DNA from: Lachnospiraceae bacterium
GTDB taxonomy: Bacteria > Bacillota > Clostridia > Lachnospirales > Lachnospiraceae
Assembly (NCBI GenBank): GCA_017476665.1
Contig: JAFUZJ010000019.1
Span: 149,973-213,972, forward strand
DNA length: 64,000 nucleotides
Direction: 5' to 3'
The notes under the pieces were generated by a model. That model was not told where the DNA came from. It did not search any database and worked only from the letters and a program-made list of their open reading frames with translations. Position numbers and translations under genes: made by a program. Positions 34,678 through 44,626 of the stretch are shown piece by piece (position 1 is the first letter of the stretch; each line of letters starts with the position of its first letter).

Positions 34678-35913
34678 ATGACAGTCAACGGAATCATCGC
34701 AGAATATAATCCTTTTCACAACGGTCACCACTATCAGCTGGAAAACGCCCAGTCCCGTACCGGCGCCGACTATACCATAGTCGTCATGAGCGGAAATTTC
34801 ATGCAGCGCGGCACTCCCGCCCTGGTGGATAAGTTCAGGCGTGCAGAGATGGCGCTGCGAAACGGCGCGGATCTGGTCCTGGAGATCCCTGCATTCTATT
34901 CGGTGGCCAGCGCGGAATATTTTGCCACCGGAGCCACAGCGCTCCTGGACAAGCTGGGCATTGTAACCCATCTGTGTTTTGGCGCGGAATGTGAACGGCT
35001 GAATATTTTGCAGCGGATGGCTGATATTTTTGTGGATGAACCGTTAAAATACTCCGAGTATCTGAAAGAATATGTCCGGCAGGGGAATTCCTTCCCGGTA
35101 GCCAGGGCGATGGCACTGATCCGGTATGCACCGGAACTCTCCGACTGCCGCGACGTGCTGAATTCCGCCAACAACATCCTGGCAATCGAATATCTGAAAG
35201 CGCTGAAGAAGCGCGACAGCCAGATGCATCCCGTCCTCACAGTGCGTCAGGGTACCGATTACAACGACCGCATGCTGGGGACGCATCAGAGTTCCGCTCT
35301 TGCCATCAGACAGGCGATTTACGATCACGCCGACCTGTCCGCGCTCGCGACACAGATTCCGGATTCTGCCTTTAAGATTTTGTGTGATGTACTGTCAAAA
35401 GGCGAACCGATCCGACTCAATGACCTTTCGGAAGTGCTGCATTATAAGCTGTTGTCGGAGGCAGATGCCGGATATACCCAGTATCTGGATGTGTCCACGG
35501 AACTCTCCGACCGGATCAAGAACCACCTGTGTGATTTTGTGAATTTCAGCGGTTTCTGCGATCTGCTCAAAACCAAAGACATCACATATACCCGTGTCAG
35601 CCGCTGCCTGATGCATATCCTGTTGGACATCCGCGAGGACGATATGGCGATCTATCTCCAGTCAGACTGCATCAAATACGCCCGCGTGCTTGGTTTTAGA
35701 AAAGAGAGTGAAAATTTATTGACGGCGCTCAAAAACACAAGTTCCATACCGCTTTTGACCAAGCTGGCCGATGCCCAGAAGTCTTTGAATGAGTTTTCCT
35801 ATGAAATGCTAAAGAAAGAGCTTCTGATCAGCTCATATTACGGAAGCGCCACCGCCATAAAGACCGGCGTTCCCATGGTAAACGAGTACAGAAGCCCGTT
35901 GGTGATCGTGTAG
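34678..35913 (+). CDS. tmcAL: tRNA(Met) cytidine acetate ligase TmcAL
   Basis: TmcAL uses acetate and ATP to make N4-acetylcytidine at the wobble base of elongator tRNA-Met. It has 411 residues. The nucleotidyltransferase start is VNGIIAEYNPFHNGHHYQL, with the HxGH-type NGH motif, followed by MSGNFMQRGTPALVDKF and ADLVLEIPAFYSVASAE. AAAGGA precedes the ATG at 34678. It is divergent from pta-ackA. Because the enzyme consumes acetate, the neighbourhood is metabolically coherent. It is the only long plus-strand gene in the window. Confidence 0.93.
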   Translation: MTVNGIIAEYNPFHNGHHYQLENAQSRTGADYTIVVMSGNFMQRGTPALVDKFRRAEMALRNGADLVLEIPAFYSVASAEYFATGATALLDKLGIVTHLCFGAECERLNILQRMADIFVDEPLKYSEYLKEYVRQGNSFPVARAMALIRYAPELSDCRDVLNSANNILAIEYLKALKKRDSQMHPVLTVRQGTDYNDRMLGTHQSSALAIRQAIYDHADLSALATQIPDSAFKILCDVLSKGEPIRLNDLSEVLHYKLLSEADAGYTQYLDVSTELSDRIKNHLCDFVNFSGFCDLLKTKDITYTRVSRCLMHILLDIREDDMAIYLQSDCIKYARVLGFRKESENLLTALKNTSSIPLLTKLADAQKSLNEFSYEMLKKELLISSYYGSATAIKTGVPMVNEYRSPLVIV

Positions 35914-35923
35914 AGCTGCTGAT

Positions 35924-36071
35924 CTGAACCATGCTGATTCGCAAAATCGCTGCTGCGCAGCTTTCCTTTTGCTCATCAGTATGGCTTCGCCATATACACA
36001 GAAATAAAAAGCGAGGCTTTTGAATGCGAGCATTCAACGCCCCGTTTTTTATTTCTGTGTGCATGGTTCAG
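35924..36071. repeat. 148-bp nested inverted-repeat element between convergent genes
   Basis: The outer arms CTGAACCATGC (35924-35934) and GCATGGTTCAG (36061-36071) are perfect. Inside lie perfect 14-base arms CACAGAAATAAAAA (35997-36010) and TTTTTATTTCTGTG (36046-36059), then GAATGC/GCATTC near 36022-36036, and a side hairpin TATGGCTTCGCCATA at 35980-35994. It sits exactly between the ends of tmcAL and the UPF0210 gene. It could be a bidirectional terminator, a small non-autonomous mobile element or a structured RNA. Confidence 0.65.
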
Positions 36072-37436
36072 TCAGTTTTTGAAACTGTGGATGGGGGCGG
36101 GAATTCTTCCGCCGCGATTGACAAAGGCTGAACAGTCAAACTGATTCACCGGCATGATCGGGGCATAGCCCAGAAGTCCGCCGAACTCCACCTTTTCTCC
36201 CACACCTTTACCGATGACAGGAATGATCCTCACCGCTGTCGTCTTCTGATTCACCATACCGATGGCCATCTCATCCGCAATGATGCCGGAAATGGTGGTT
36301 GCCTTTGTATCTCCCGGTATCGCGATCATATCCAGTCCCACGGAGCAGACGCAGGTCATGGCTTCCAGCTTCTCCAAGGTCAGCGCGCCCGCCTGTACCG
36401 CATCGATCATGCCCTGATCCTCGCTGACAGGGATAAACGCTCCGCTCAAGCCTCCCACATAGGAGGATGCCATCACGCCGCCCTTTTTCACCTGATCATT
36501 CAAAAGCGCCAGCGCCGCCGTGGTACCGGGCGCTCCCGCATATTCCAGTCCGATCTCACACAAGATATCCGCCACGCTGTCGCCGATGGCCGGCGTGGGT
36601 GCCAAAGACAGATCCACAATGCCAAAGGGCACGCCCAGCATAGAAGACGCCTCCTGCGCCACCAACTGCCCCACACGGGTCACTTTAAACGCAGTCTTCT
36701 TGATGGTCTCACAGAGCACCTCAAAATTCTCCCCCCGCACCTTCTCCAGCGCCGTCTTCACCACTCCGGGGCCGCTGACCCCTACATTGATGATCTTATC
36801 CGCTTCCGTCACTCCATGGAACGCCCCCGCCATAAAGGGATTGTCATCCGGCGCATTGCAGAACACCACCAGCTTTGCACAGCCTAATGAGTCCTGCTCT
36901 TTCGTCAGCTCCGCAGTCTCCTTTACCACATCGCCCATCAGACGCACCGCATCCATATTGATGCCGGTCCTGGTGGAACCCAGATTCACGGAACTGCACA
37001 CCCGCTCGGTGGTGGAGAGCGCCAACGGTATGGATTGGATCAGCAATTCGTCCGCAGGCGTCATTCCTTTGCTCACCAGCGCAGAATATCCGCCGATAAA
37101 GTTCACGCCCACCTCGTGTGCCACATCATCCAACACTTTCGCAAGATACGCGAAATCTTCCTTGGTTTTGCAGGCAGCGCCGCCGATCAACGCGATGGGC
37201 GTCACCGAGATCCGCTTGTTCACAATAGGAATTCCAAATTCTCTGGATATCTCTTCACCTGTCTTTACCAGATCCTTCGCTGCTTCATATATTTTGTCAT
37301 GGATTTTTTTACCCAATGTCTGAAGATCAGAGTCAATACAGTCCAACAGACTGATCCCCAGCGTGATCGTACGCACATCCAGGTTTTCCTTCTCGATCAT
37401 CTCATTGGTTTCCAGTACTTCTATCTGGTTGATCAT
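36072..37436 (-). CDS. UPF0210 / PFL family protein (DUF711)
   Basis: The product has 454 residues from the ATG at 37436 ([14 protein letters not shown]), the standard family length. GGAGG lies 11 bases upstream. It has Gly-rich motifs [31 protein letters not shown] and [21 protein letters not shown]. The family is a distant relative of formate-lyase-type folds, but its reaction is not established. It is almost always found with the ACT-domain protein encoded just upstream here (43 bases). They may form an amino-acid-responsive pair. Confidence 0.92.
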   Translation of the reverse strand: MINQIEVLETNEMIEKENLDVRTITLGISLLDCIDSDLQTLGKKIHDKIYEAAKDLVKTGEEISREFGIPIVNKRISVTPIALIGGAACKTKEDFAYLAKVLDDVAHEVGVNFIGGYSALVSKGMTPADELLIQSIPLALSTTERVCSSVNLGSTRTGINMDAVRLMGDVVKETAELTKEQDSLGCAKLVVFCNAPDDNPFMAGAFHGVTEADKIINVGVSGPGVVKTALEKVRGENFEVLCETIKKTAFKVTRVGQLVAQEASSMLGVPFGIVDLSLAPTPAIGDSVADILCEIGLEYAGAPGTTAALALLNDQVKKGGVMASSYVGGLSGAFIPVSEDQGMIDAVQAGALTLEKLEAMTCVCSVGLDMIAIPGDTKATTISGIIADEMAIGMVNQKTTAVRIIPVIGKGVGEKVEFGGLLGYAPIMPVNQFDCSAFVNRGGRIPAPIHSFKN

Positions 37437-37479
37437 AAAATTTAATTCCTCCGGTTTCTCCGCATTAAAATCTGTGCAA

Positions 37480-37752
37480 TCAAATCCTGTGCATCTTGTC
37501 AAAGATCTCTTCCTTCTGGCACTTGATCACCACACCGATCTCCTCACCCAGCGCCGCCAGTTCATCCGCCATATCGCCGAACACTTTCTTGGAATTGTTC
37601 GTATCCACGATCATCATCATGTTGAAATAATCCTGCACGATGGTCTGGGAAATATCCAGAATATTGATCTGGTTCTCTGCCAGATACGTGCAGACTTTTG
37701 CGATGATACCTACGGTATCTTTTCCGACTACTGTAATGATTGTTTTCTTCAT
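37480..37752 (-). CDS. ACT domain protein (UPF0237)
   Basis: The product has 90 residues from the ATG at 37752. The whole protein is a single ACT fold: [21 protein letters not shown] (with the ligand-binding Gly) and [24 protein letters not shown] domains usually bind amino acids and regulate a partner. The conserved neighbour is the UPF0210 gene. AGGAGAG lies upstream. Confidence 0.9.
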   Translation of the reverse strand: MKKTIITVVGKDTVGIIAKVCTYLAENQINILDISQTIVQDYFNMMMIVDTNNSKKVFGDMADELAALGEEIGVVIKCQKEEIFDKMHRI

Positions 37753-37791
37753 AATCCTGTCTCTCCTCAATTTTTCTGTATGATTCCCAAT

Positions 37792-38592
37792 TTATGTAAG
37801 ATTTACCACCGGCGTAGGCTCGCTGCGCTTTGCCACCTGCAGGAAGAAATCGTTTGCATTATAGGGATTGTCCCCCAGCGTGATCTCCATGCGCACCGCC
37901 TCATAGGCCAGCTCCGGCATATTATTCTCCTTGCTCAGATGTCCCAGCAGGATTGCCTGCACTTTATCGTGCAGGACCCGGCTTAACAGTCTGCCGGAAT
38001 TCTCATTGGACAAATGTCCCTTATCACCCAAAATGCGCTGTTTTAACGGGTACGGATACGGACCCACCTGAAGCATATTCACATCATGATTGGCTTCCAG
38101 AAGCAGCGCATCCATCCCCTGCAGACAGTCCACGGTATAGTCCGTAAAATGTCCCAGATCCGTACACACCGCCACCTTCTGTCTGCCGTACGCGATCCGG
38201 TAAGCCACCGGCTGCGCCGCGTCATGATCTACCTTCATAGGATGGATCGTCAGATCCTTGATGGTCAGCTTTTCGTCAGCCTTCACCTCATGAAACAGCG
38301 CATCATCGATCGCTCCTATGGAAGAGATCTGTTTGATCGCCTGGATCGTACCTCTGGTCGCGTAGATCGGCATCCCGTATTTTCGCGCCATCACGCCCAG
38401 CCCGTTGATATGATCCGCATGCTCATGGGTGATCAGGATTCCGTCCACATCCCGGCCTGTCAGACCCAGATAGTTCAATCCGTCTTCCGTACGCTTCCCG
38501 CTGATGCCCACATCGACCAAAAGATGGGTTGCCTCGCTGCCCACATATATGCAATTCCCGCTGCTTCCACTGGCAATACTGCATAGTCTCAT
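37792..38592 (-). CDS. MBL-fold metallo-hydrolase, YycJ/WalJ type
   Basis: The product has 266 residues. It starts MRLCSIASGSSGNCIYVGS, diagnostic of the YycJ/WalJ family. Metal ligands are in ITHEHADHINGL, MKVDHD, LLLEANHDVNML and LGHLSKENN. Family members are proposed nucleases acting in DNA metabolism and cell-wall homeostasis. The ATG overlaps the end of the FtsA-like gene by 4 bases (ATGA), so the two are coupled. It is not next to walRK here, unlike in Bacillus. Confidence 0.9.
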   Translation of the reverse strand: MRLCSIASGSSGNCIYVGSEATHLLVDVGISGKRTEDGLNYLGLTGRDVDGILITHEHADHINGLGVMARKYGMPIYATRGTIQAIKQISSIGAIDDALFHEVKADEKLTIKDLTIHPMKVDHDAAQPVAYRIAYGRQKVAVCTDLGHFTDYTVDCLQGMDALLLEANHDVNMLQVGPYPYPLKQRILGDKGHLSNENSGRLLSRVLHDKVQAILLGHLSKENNMPELAYEAVRMEITLGDNPYNANDFFLQVAKRSEPTPVVNLT

Positions 38593-40790
38593 ACTCTTGC
38601 CCTGCTTTCTTCCCAGTAGATCTCTATGGAATCGCCCTCTTTTAATATTTCCATGTGGTCGGCGTCATGACCGTTGATCTTCGTCACAATGGCCCTGCCG
38701 CGGGAGTCTTTCAGATCAAAATCAATCACATCAAACACATCCACAAAAATGTATGTCTCTTTTCCTGTCAGCGCCACAGGATTGCCGTTCACCAGGACGC
38801 TCATCTCACGTACGGACCCTGCATCCTTCTCTCCAGCCGTATTCTGCCCGTTCTCACTGTCCGCCCCATCCTGCTGCTTACTGCCATATTGCGCCAACAG
38901 ATCTTCTTTCACTTTCTCAAGCCTTTCCACCTCGGCTTTTCTCAGAGCCTCCTCCCGCTCTTTCTTCCGTGCTTCGCTTTTGGCGTTGTCCTCCTCGTCG
39001 GGCTCCTCCAGATCCGCATAACTGATCTCTGCGTTCATATTCCAGCTCACGGTAAAATTCTCATAAACCTTGGTGTCCGCTTTCGCAGCCGTATCGTTGA
39101 CCTTGATGTCGCCGCCCAGCGGCACATCCAGGAACAGGGCAACTTCCTTTACTGTATAGCAATTCTGCACCTTGATGTCATCATTTTCCCGGATCTGATA
39201 ATACTCATTTTCCCGGACGCCGTTCACTTCCGCTGTTTTCGGAAGGCTGATCTTCGTGCCGTTTACCACCACATTCAGCTGCTCCGATAATTCAGGCAAT
39301 CTGCCAAGCTCCTGCTTTCCCGGTTCCCCCTCTGTGGAGGCCTTCACAGAAACCACGTCGCCGCTGTGAATTTGACTGTGCAGGTCGGCAGGGTCGCCGT
39401 TCAACAGGATCACTGCCGCCTCGCCCTGTCTGCCTCTGGTGATGCGGGTCTTTCCGTTGACTGTATAAGTCAGAGCTTTTCCCCGCTTCGGGAACAGATC
39501 CTCATTGGTAAACTGCGCCTGCATGGCCGCATCCGCAATGGAAAGTCTGCCGTTGTCATAGAGCTTCATGCGCTCTCTGTTGAACTCAATGAAAATAAAA
39601 TTATTGCTCTGCTCATAGTAACTCAGGCAGATTCCGATGGGCGTCACCATCAGGGAATCCATCCTGGCATTCTCCAGTTCAAACACAATGTTCTGCATTA
39701 CTTCCTTGCCTCGGATGGCCACACGTTCCTTGGCAATGCCCAATTCCTCCGCCAACGCTTCCGTATACCCGGCGATTGTACCGCCTCCGCCTACCACGAA
39801 CACCGCGCTGACCGCCTTGTCTCCGTTCAGCTCCTTGATACAGTCAGCTACCTGATGGGTCATATTTTTCACCGCATCCGAAAGCATCTCCATCACTGCC
39901 CCGGAGGGAATCGTCTGAGGCAGTCCCATGATATCCGTATATTCTATTACTTCCTGCTCTCCCGCAAGACGCTTGATCTGCTCCGCCGTCTCAAAATCCA
40001 CCAGACAGCTCTGCACGATGATATCCGTCAGGGAATCTCCGGCCACGGGGATCATGCCGTACGCAGTGATCGTCCCCTCCTTGGTGATGGAAATATCGCT
40101 GGTACCGGCGCCCACATCCACTAACGCCATATTCAGCATCCGATATTTCTCCGGAATTGCCACCTGGATCGCCGCGATAGGCTCCAGGGTCAGATTGGAT
40201 ACCTGCAGTCCCGCATGTTCCACCGCCTTATACAGGCCGTCCACCACATCATCCGGCAAAAAGGTGGCGATCATCTCGGTAGCAATAGTCTTTGCCTTAT
40301 GCCCCTCCAGATTTCCGATCTGATAATTGTTCATATAATACCGCATGGGCGTGTAGCCTACACAGTAAAACTTAATGTCTGTATCATTGACTTTCTGGAA
40401 CTCCTCGTAAGCCTGTTCCACGCCCAGCGTCTCCAACGCATAGATGTCCTCGTCCGTGATCTCTTTCTCACTCTCAAACTGTACCTCGGCACGGGTCGTT
40501 ACCGTCCGCAGCACACGTCCTGCCGCAGCAATACAGACATCTGTGAGATTTCGGTTCAGGTCTTCCTCCAGCTGTCTTCTCACCACGCCGATCGTCTCAC
40601 CGACTTTTCCGATGTCATGGATCTGCCCGTCCAGCATAGCCCTGGTCTCATGCTCCTTTGCGCGCTGCGCCAGCACATGGAATTTGTTGCCGTTCAGATA
40701 TCCGACCGTTCCCACGATACTGCGCGTGCCGATATCCAGACCAAATACCAGCTGTCCCTGCTCTTCTCTTTTTTCACCTAATCCCGCCAT
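38589..40790 (-). CDS. FtsA/PilM-like actin-fold ATPase with long C-terminal extension
   Basis: The product has 733 residues. Residues 12-410 form an FtsA-like actin fold: phosphate-1 loop FGLDIGTRSIVGTVG, connect-1 FFATAG-equivalent VCIAAAGR, phosphate-2 LVDVGAGTSDISI and the adenosine loop FVVGGGGTIAGYTEALA. FtsA is usually about 420 residues and ends in an amphipathic helix. Here about 320 more residues follow. They carry two TVNGKTRITRG / VVNGTKISLPKTA beta modules, an Arg/Glu/Lys coiled coil (KSEARKKEREEALRKAEVERL, about 595-615) and a terminal VNGNPVALTGKETYIF domain. It likely works in cell division or envelope assembly. It overlaps coaE by 13 bases. Confidence 0.85.
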   Translation of the reverse strand: MAGLGEKREEQGQLVFGLDIGTRSIVGTVGYLNGNKFHVLAQRAKEHETRAMLDGQIHDIGKVGETIGVVRRQLEEDLNRNLTDVCIAAAGRVLRTVTTRAEVQFESEKEITDEDIYALETLGVEQAYEEFQKVNDTDIKFYCVGYTPMRYYMNNYQIGNLEGHKAKTIATEMIATFLPDDVVDGLYKAVEHAGLQVSNLTLEPIAAIQVAIPEKYRMLNMALVDVGAGTSDISITKEGTITAYGMIPVAGDSLTDIIVQSCLVDFETAEQIKRLAGEQEVIEYTDIMGLPQTIPSGAVMEMLSDAVKNMTHQVADCIKELNGDKAVSAVFVVGGGGTIAGYTEALAEELGIAKERVAIRGKEVMQNIVFELENARMDSLMVTPIGICLSYYEQSNNFIFIEFNRERMKLYDNGRLSIADAAMQAQFTNEDLFPKRGKALTYTVNGKTRITRGRQGEAAVILLNGDPADLHSQIHSGDVVSVKASTEGEPGKQELGRLPELSEQLNVVVNGTKISLPKTAEVNGVRENEYYQIRENDDIKVQNCYTVKEVALFLDVPLGGDIKVNDTAAKADTKVYENFTVSWNMNAEISYADLEEPDEEDNAKSEARKKEREEALRKAEVERLEKVKEDLLAQYGSKQQDGADSENGQNTAGEKDAGSVREMSVLVNGNPVALTGKETYIFVDVFDVIDFDLKDSRGRAIVTKINGHDADHMEILKEGDSIEIYWEESRARV

Positions 40791-41383
40791 GAAAAAGCCT
40801 CCAGTTTTCTATCTATTTGGCGAAAGCTGGCCGCCAGTTCGCCACTGTTGTCGATCACAAAATCACAATTTTTTCGGAATTCCTCCTCCGAAAGCTGACT
40901 GCTCATGATATCCGCAATCTTCTCTTCGCTGTAGCCGCGGCTCGCAGCCAGACGCCCCCTGCGGATATCCTCTCTGGCATACACATACCACAGTTCATCC
41001 ACAAGCCCTTTATATCCGGCCTCGATCAAAAGCGCCGCCTCCACAAAAAAGAGTTCCACCTCCGGATTCTCCCGGGCTGCCCCCAGCTTCTCCATCAGAT
41101 ACGTCTGCACCGCCGGATGAATGATGGCATTTACCTTCTGTAAAATATCCGGATTGCCAAAGATCGCCCCCGCCATCGCCGCCTTATCGATCTCACCGTC
41201 TGTACCGAGAATCTCCTCCCCCAGGAGTTCCACCAGCCGCGCATAGCAGTCGGTTCCTTTTTTCTTCACCAGATGGGCCACCTCATCGGCCAGATAGATC
41301 TCACAGTAATAATGTTTTCTGATATATGTAAGCAGCTCCGACTTGCCTGCGCCGATGCCGCCTGTAATCCCGATAAAAAACAT
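40778..41383 (-). CDS. coaE: Dephospho-CoA kinase
   Basis: CoaE carries out the last step of coenzyme A synthesis, phosphorylating the ribose 3'-OH. It has 201 residues. The P-loop GITGGIGAGKSELLTYI is at 6-22, the DEVAHLVKK segment binds CoA, and the LID region has EDIRRGRLAASRGYSEE. It lies 5 bases after polA, the common Firmicutes polA-coaE arrangement (fpg/mutM is missing). Confidence 0.97.
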   Translation of the reverse strand: MFFIGITGGIGAGKSELLTYIRKHYYCEIYLADEVAHLVKKKGTDCYARLVELLGEEILGTDGEIDKAAMAGAIFGNPDILQKVNAIIHPAVQTYLMEKLGAARENPEVELFFVEAALLIEAGYKGLVDELWYVYAREDIRRGRLAASRGYSEEKIADIMSSQLSEEEFRKNCDFVIDNSGELAASFRQIDRKLEAFSWRD

Positions 41384-41388
41384 ATCTC

Positions 41389-44076
41389 TTACTTTGCCTC
41401 ATACCAGCTTGCACCGCTGTGTACATCCACTTCCAGCGTAACTTTCAGATCCGCTGCCGCTTTCATATTGTCCACCAGGATTTTCCGTACCTGCTCCACC
41501 TCATCCTCTGCGGTCTCGATCAGCAGTTCATCATGCACCTGCAGGATCAGTCTGGACTTTAATCCTGCCTGTCTGAGCGCCTCCCAGACACGGATCATGG
41601 CAATTTTGATGATATCCGCCGCCGTTCCCTGGATCGGCGAATTCATCGCCACACGCTCCCCAAAGGACCGCTGCATGAAATTCGAGGAAGCCAGTTCCGG
41701 CACCGGGCGTCTTCTGTGAAACATCGTCACGGCATAACCGGTCTCTTTGGCATCCACCACCAGCCCGTCCAGGAAGCCTTTGATCCCCGGATAGGTTGCA
41801 AAATACTGTTCAATATACTCTGACGCCTCTTTCCGGCTGATGCTCAGATCCTGGCTCAGTCCAAAGGAACTGATTCCATACACGATCCCGAAATTTACCG
41901 CCTTGGCATTGCGCCGCTGCAAACTTGTCACCTCATCCAAAGGTACATGAAATACCTTGGACGCCGTGATACGGTGGATATCCTCATCCATGCGGTACGC
42001 CTCGATCAGCTGCTCATCGCCGGACATATGCGCCAGCACACGCAGCTCAATCTGGGAATAATCCGCATCCAAGAACACATATCCCTCTTTCGGCACAAAC
42101 ACTTTTCGTAGCTGCCTGCCCAACTCCGTCCTGGTCGGAATATTCTGCAGATTCGGCTCCGTGGAACTGATGCGCCCCGTCGCCGTGATCGTCTGATTAA
42201 AATTCGTGTGGATACGCTTGTCCGCTCCGATATAAACTGCCAGCCCGTCCGCATAGGTGGACTTCAGTTTGGTGAGCGCCCGATACTCCAGAATATCCTT
42301 CACGATTGGGTATTCCTCCGCCAGCTTATCCAGCACATCTGCCGCCGTAGAATAACCGGTCTTGGTCTTTTTCCCGCCCGGCAGCTGTAATTTTTCAAAC
42401 AGGATCTCTCCCAATTGCTTGGGGGAGTTGATGTTAAATTTCTCTCCGGCCGCATCGCAGATTGCATTTTCCAGCGCGTCAATCCGGGAGATCAGTGCGT
42501 CCCCGTAGGCCTTCAGCTCCTCTCTGCGGACCTCAACGCCCTCTTTTTCCATGTCATAAAGCACAAGAGAAAGCGGCATCTCGATTTTCCGCATCAGGTC
42601 AGCCATCTGCGTCTTCTCTAATTTCTCCGCGATCACCCGGGAGGCCGCCAGCGCCACATAAGCGCCCTGTGCATAGAAATCCATCGCTTTCTGCGGCTCC
42701 TGCTCCACTACCTGGGAAAGACTCCGTTTCCCGAACACTTCCACCGTCCCCTGCACCGTCATCCCCAGGTGCTCGGAGGCAATGGTCTCAATATCGTAAT
42801 CACTTTTCAACGGGTTCAAAAGATACGCCCCAATCAGGACATCAAAATAACGCGTCGTACTGTCCTGCGCCAAAAAAGCATATTCTTTTTTCACATCAAA
42901 AGTCGCCAACCGCACATGGGCAGACAGCTCTTTCAACAAAAGCCTCACCTGCTCTGTCTCATCCACCGCTTCTTTGGGCGTGTCGAATAAAGACAGCTGT
43001 CCAACGGTCTCCTCCTGCCTTGCCAGCAGATAGACATAATTCTCCTGCGCAGATCTGCTGATTGCAATTCCCAACAGCCGATCCTGCTCCAGCATCAGCC
43101 AGAGACCGATCTCTTTCGCCTGCTTCTCCGCTTCCTTCACAAGCTTCTCAAAAGCCTTGATATCCGCTATCTTCTGCGCCGCAAGCTTCGCGCCTTCTCC
43201 CGCAGAAACCGTCCTGTCGAAACGTCCCAGGAAGTTCTTAAACTCCAGTTTTTTAAATAACACGTATGCTTCCGGCGTATAATACCCTTCCGCTTTTGCC
43301 GCCTCATAATCAAACGCCAGATCACAGTCCACTTTGATAGTCGCCAGAGTCTTGCTCAGGTAAGCCAATTCCTTATTTTCGATCAGAGAGGTCCGAATGG
43401 CATTTTTTGAAACCTCATCCACATGGGCATAAAGATTATCCAGCGAACCGTACTCCACGATCAGCCCTGTGGCCGTCTTCTCGCCCACCTTGGGTACTCC
43501 CGGGATATTGTCCGCCGTATCCCCCATCAGTGCCTTCAGGTCAATGAACTGCTCCGGCGTCATCTGATAGGCAGCCTGCACATCTGCCGCATAATAATCC
43601 TCAATCTCTGTCCCGGTGCGCTTCGTCTTCGGAATTCGGATCTTGATCCTGTCCGAAGCGATCTGCAGCAGGTCCCTATCCCCGGAGACCAGCGAAACCG
43701 CCATGCCGTCCCGCTCCGCTTTCTTCGCCAACGTCCCCAGAATATCATCCGCCTCCAGCCCAGCCTGTTCCACGATCACCACATGCATGGCCTTCAGCAC
43801 TTCCTTCATCACCGGAACCTGCTCTCTCAACTCCTCCGGCATGGGCTTACGCGTACCCTTGTAGGCGTCATACATCTGATGGCGGAAGGTCGGCGCATGC
43901 ACATCAAACGCCACCGCCAGATATTCCGGCTTCTCCTCCTCCAGGATCTTAAACATGATATTCAAAAAGCCGTAAATTGCATTGGTATGAAGCCCTTCCG
44001 CGTTGCTCAGATCAGGCAGCCCATAAAATGCTCTGTTCAGAATACTGTGTCCGTCTATTAAAACAAGTTTCTTCAT
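41389..44076 (-). CDS. polA: DNA polymerase I
   Basis: The product has 895 residues. The 5'-3' exonuclease domain (1-290) has LVLIDGHSILNRAFYG, AGLEADDILGTLA and LKALMGDTADNIPGVPKVGEKTA. The middle 3'-5' exonuclease-like domain (about 310-480) lacks the DxE metal motif, so proofreading is probably absent, as in Bacillus PolA. The polymerase domain has LDADYSQIELRVLAHMSGD (motif A), RRNAKAVNFGIVYGIS (motif B) and LQVHDELLIE (motif C). It serves in repair and Okazaki-fragment maturation. Confidence 0.98.
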   Translation of the reverse strand: MKKLVLIDGHSILNRAFYGLPDLSNAEGLHTNAIYGFLNIMFKILEEEKPEYLAVAFDVHAPTFRHQMYDAYKGTRKPMPEELREQVPVMKEVLKAMHVVIVEQAGLEADDILGTLAKKAERDGMAVSLVSGDRDLLQIASDRIKIRIPKTKRTGTEIEDYYAADVQAAYQMTPEQFIDLKALMGDTADNIPGVPKVGEKTATGLIVEYGSLDNLYAHVDEVSKNAIRTSLIENKELAYLSKTLATIKVDCDLAFDYEAAKAEGYYTPEAYVLFKKLEFKNFLGRFDRTVSAGEGAKLAAQKIADIKAFEKLVKEAEKQAKEIGLWLMLEQDRLLGIAISRSAQENYVYLLARQEETVGQLSLFDTPKEAVDETEQVRLLLKELSAHVRLATFDVKKEYAFLAQDSTTRYFDVLIGAYLLNPLKSDYDIETIASEHLGMTVQGTVEVFGKRSLSQVVEQEPQKAMDFYAQGAYVALAASRVIAEKLEKTQMADLMRKIEMPLSLVLYDMEKEGVEVRREELKAYGDALISRIDALENAICDAAGEKFNINSPKQLGEILFEKLQLPGGKKTKTGYSTAADVLDKLAEEYPIVKDILEYRALTKLKSTYADGLAVYIGADKRIHTNFNQTITATGRISSTEPNLQNIPTRTELGRQLRKVFVPKEGYVFLDADYSQIELRVLAHMSGDEQLIEAYRMDEDIHRITASKVFHVPLDEVTSLQRRNAKAVNFGIVYGISSFGLSQDLSISRKEASEYIEQYFATYPGIKGFLDGLVVDAKETGYAVTMFHRRRPVPELASSNFMQRSFGERVAMNSPIQGTAADIIKIAMIRVWEALRQAGLKSRLILQVHDELLIETAEDEVEQVRKILVDNMKAAADLKVTLEVDVHSGASWYEAK

Positions 44077-44134
44077 GCTAAACTTCCATTCCGCTGATAT
44101 TCCGCTGATTTCAAATTTCTATTCCGGTAATAAC

Positions 44135-44455
44135 TCAAAGCAGCATCCACACAATCACTCCGACAATCGTGGAAATGATGATCAGTTCCAATGCCGCCCC
44201 CAAATACAGTAACAGGGAGTGATATTTCACTCGATTCTCCGCCTCGATCCGGCGGATCTCCAACTCTCTCTGCAAGTCAAAGGCATCCCCCTCCTCCAGG
44301 TGCTGCATGCCTTCCGCCACCAGAAACTGGATTGCCAGTTCCTCATGACATTCCTTGCAGGTATCCATGTGCTCATTAAATTTTCTCAGTGTACGAAAAT
44401 CCATTTCCTGCGTCAGGAACTCAGGAATTAGTTTCTCAAATTCCGTACAATTCAT
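44135..44455 (-). CDS. Small zinc-finger (zf-HC2-like) membrane protein, anti-sigma-like
   Basis: The product has 106 residues from the ATG at 44455 (MNCTEFEKLIPEFL). The N-terminal part resembles anti-sigma zinc fingers, with HMDTCKECHEELAI giving the H-x3-C-x2-C motif. One C-terminal membrane helix follows (about 82-104). No sigma gene is adjacent; the nearest are about 4 kb away. It lies just upstream of polA with its own start. It may regulate a distant sigma factor. Confidence 0.75.
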   Translation of the reverse strand: MNCTEFEKLIPEFLTQEMDFRTLRKFNEHMDTCKECHEELAIQFLVAEGMQHLEEGDAFDLQRELEIRRIEAENRVKYHSLLLYLGAALELIIISTIVGVIVWMLL

Positions 44456-44565
44456 ACCTACACCCCGAATCACGTGTCAGAATAAAAAACGCTGCGCAGT
44501 TTCTCATAGAATATACTATACAACAATTCCAGAAAAAAATAAACATAAAAAAAGGAAAAAATGAC

Positions 44566-44594
44566 TTGCCAATAGAATTAATCTATGTTAGAAT
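44566..44594 (+). promoter_or_regulatory. Promoter of tRNA-Leu
   Basis: TTGCCA (44566-44571), a 17-base spacer, then TAGAAT (44589-44594), 33 bases before the tRNA. Confidence 0.8.
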
Positions 44595-44626
44595 ACCTTT
44601 GTTGCAAAATTTTACATTTAGCAAAC

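Noticed and set aside
41389-44076. Proofreading by PolA
   Set aside because: The middle domain lacks the DxE metal motif. This is usual in Firmicutes PolA, so it is not reported as a novelty.
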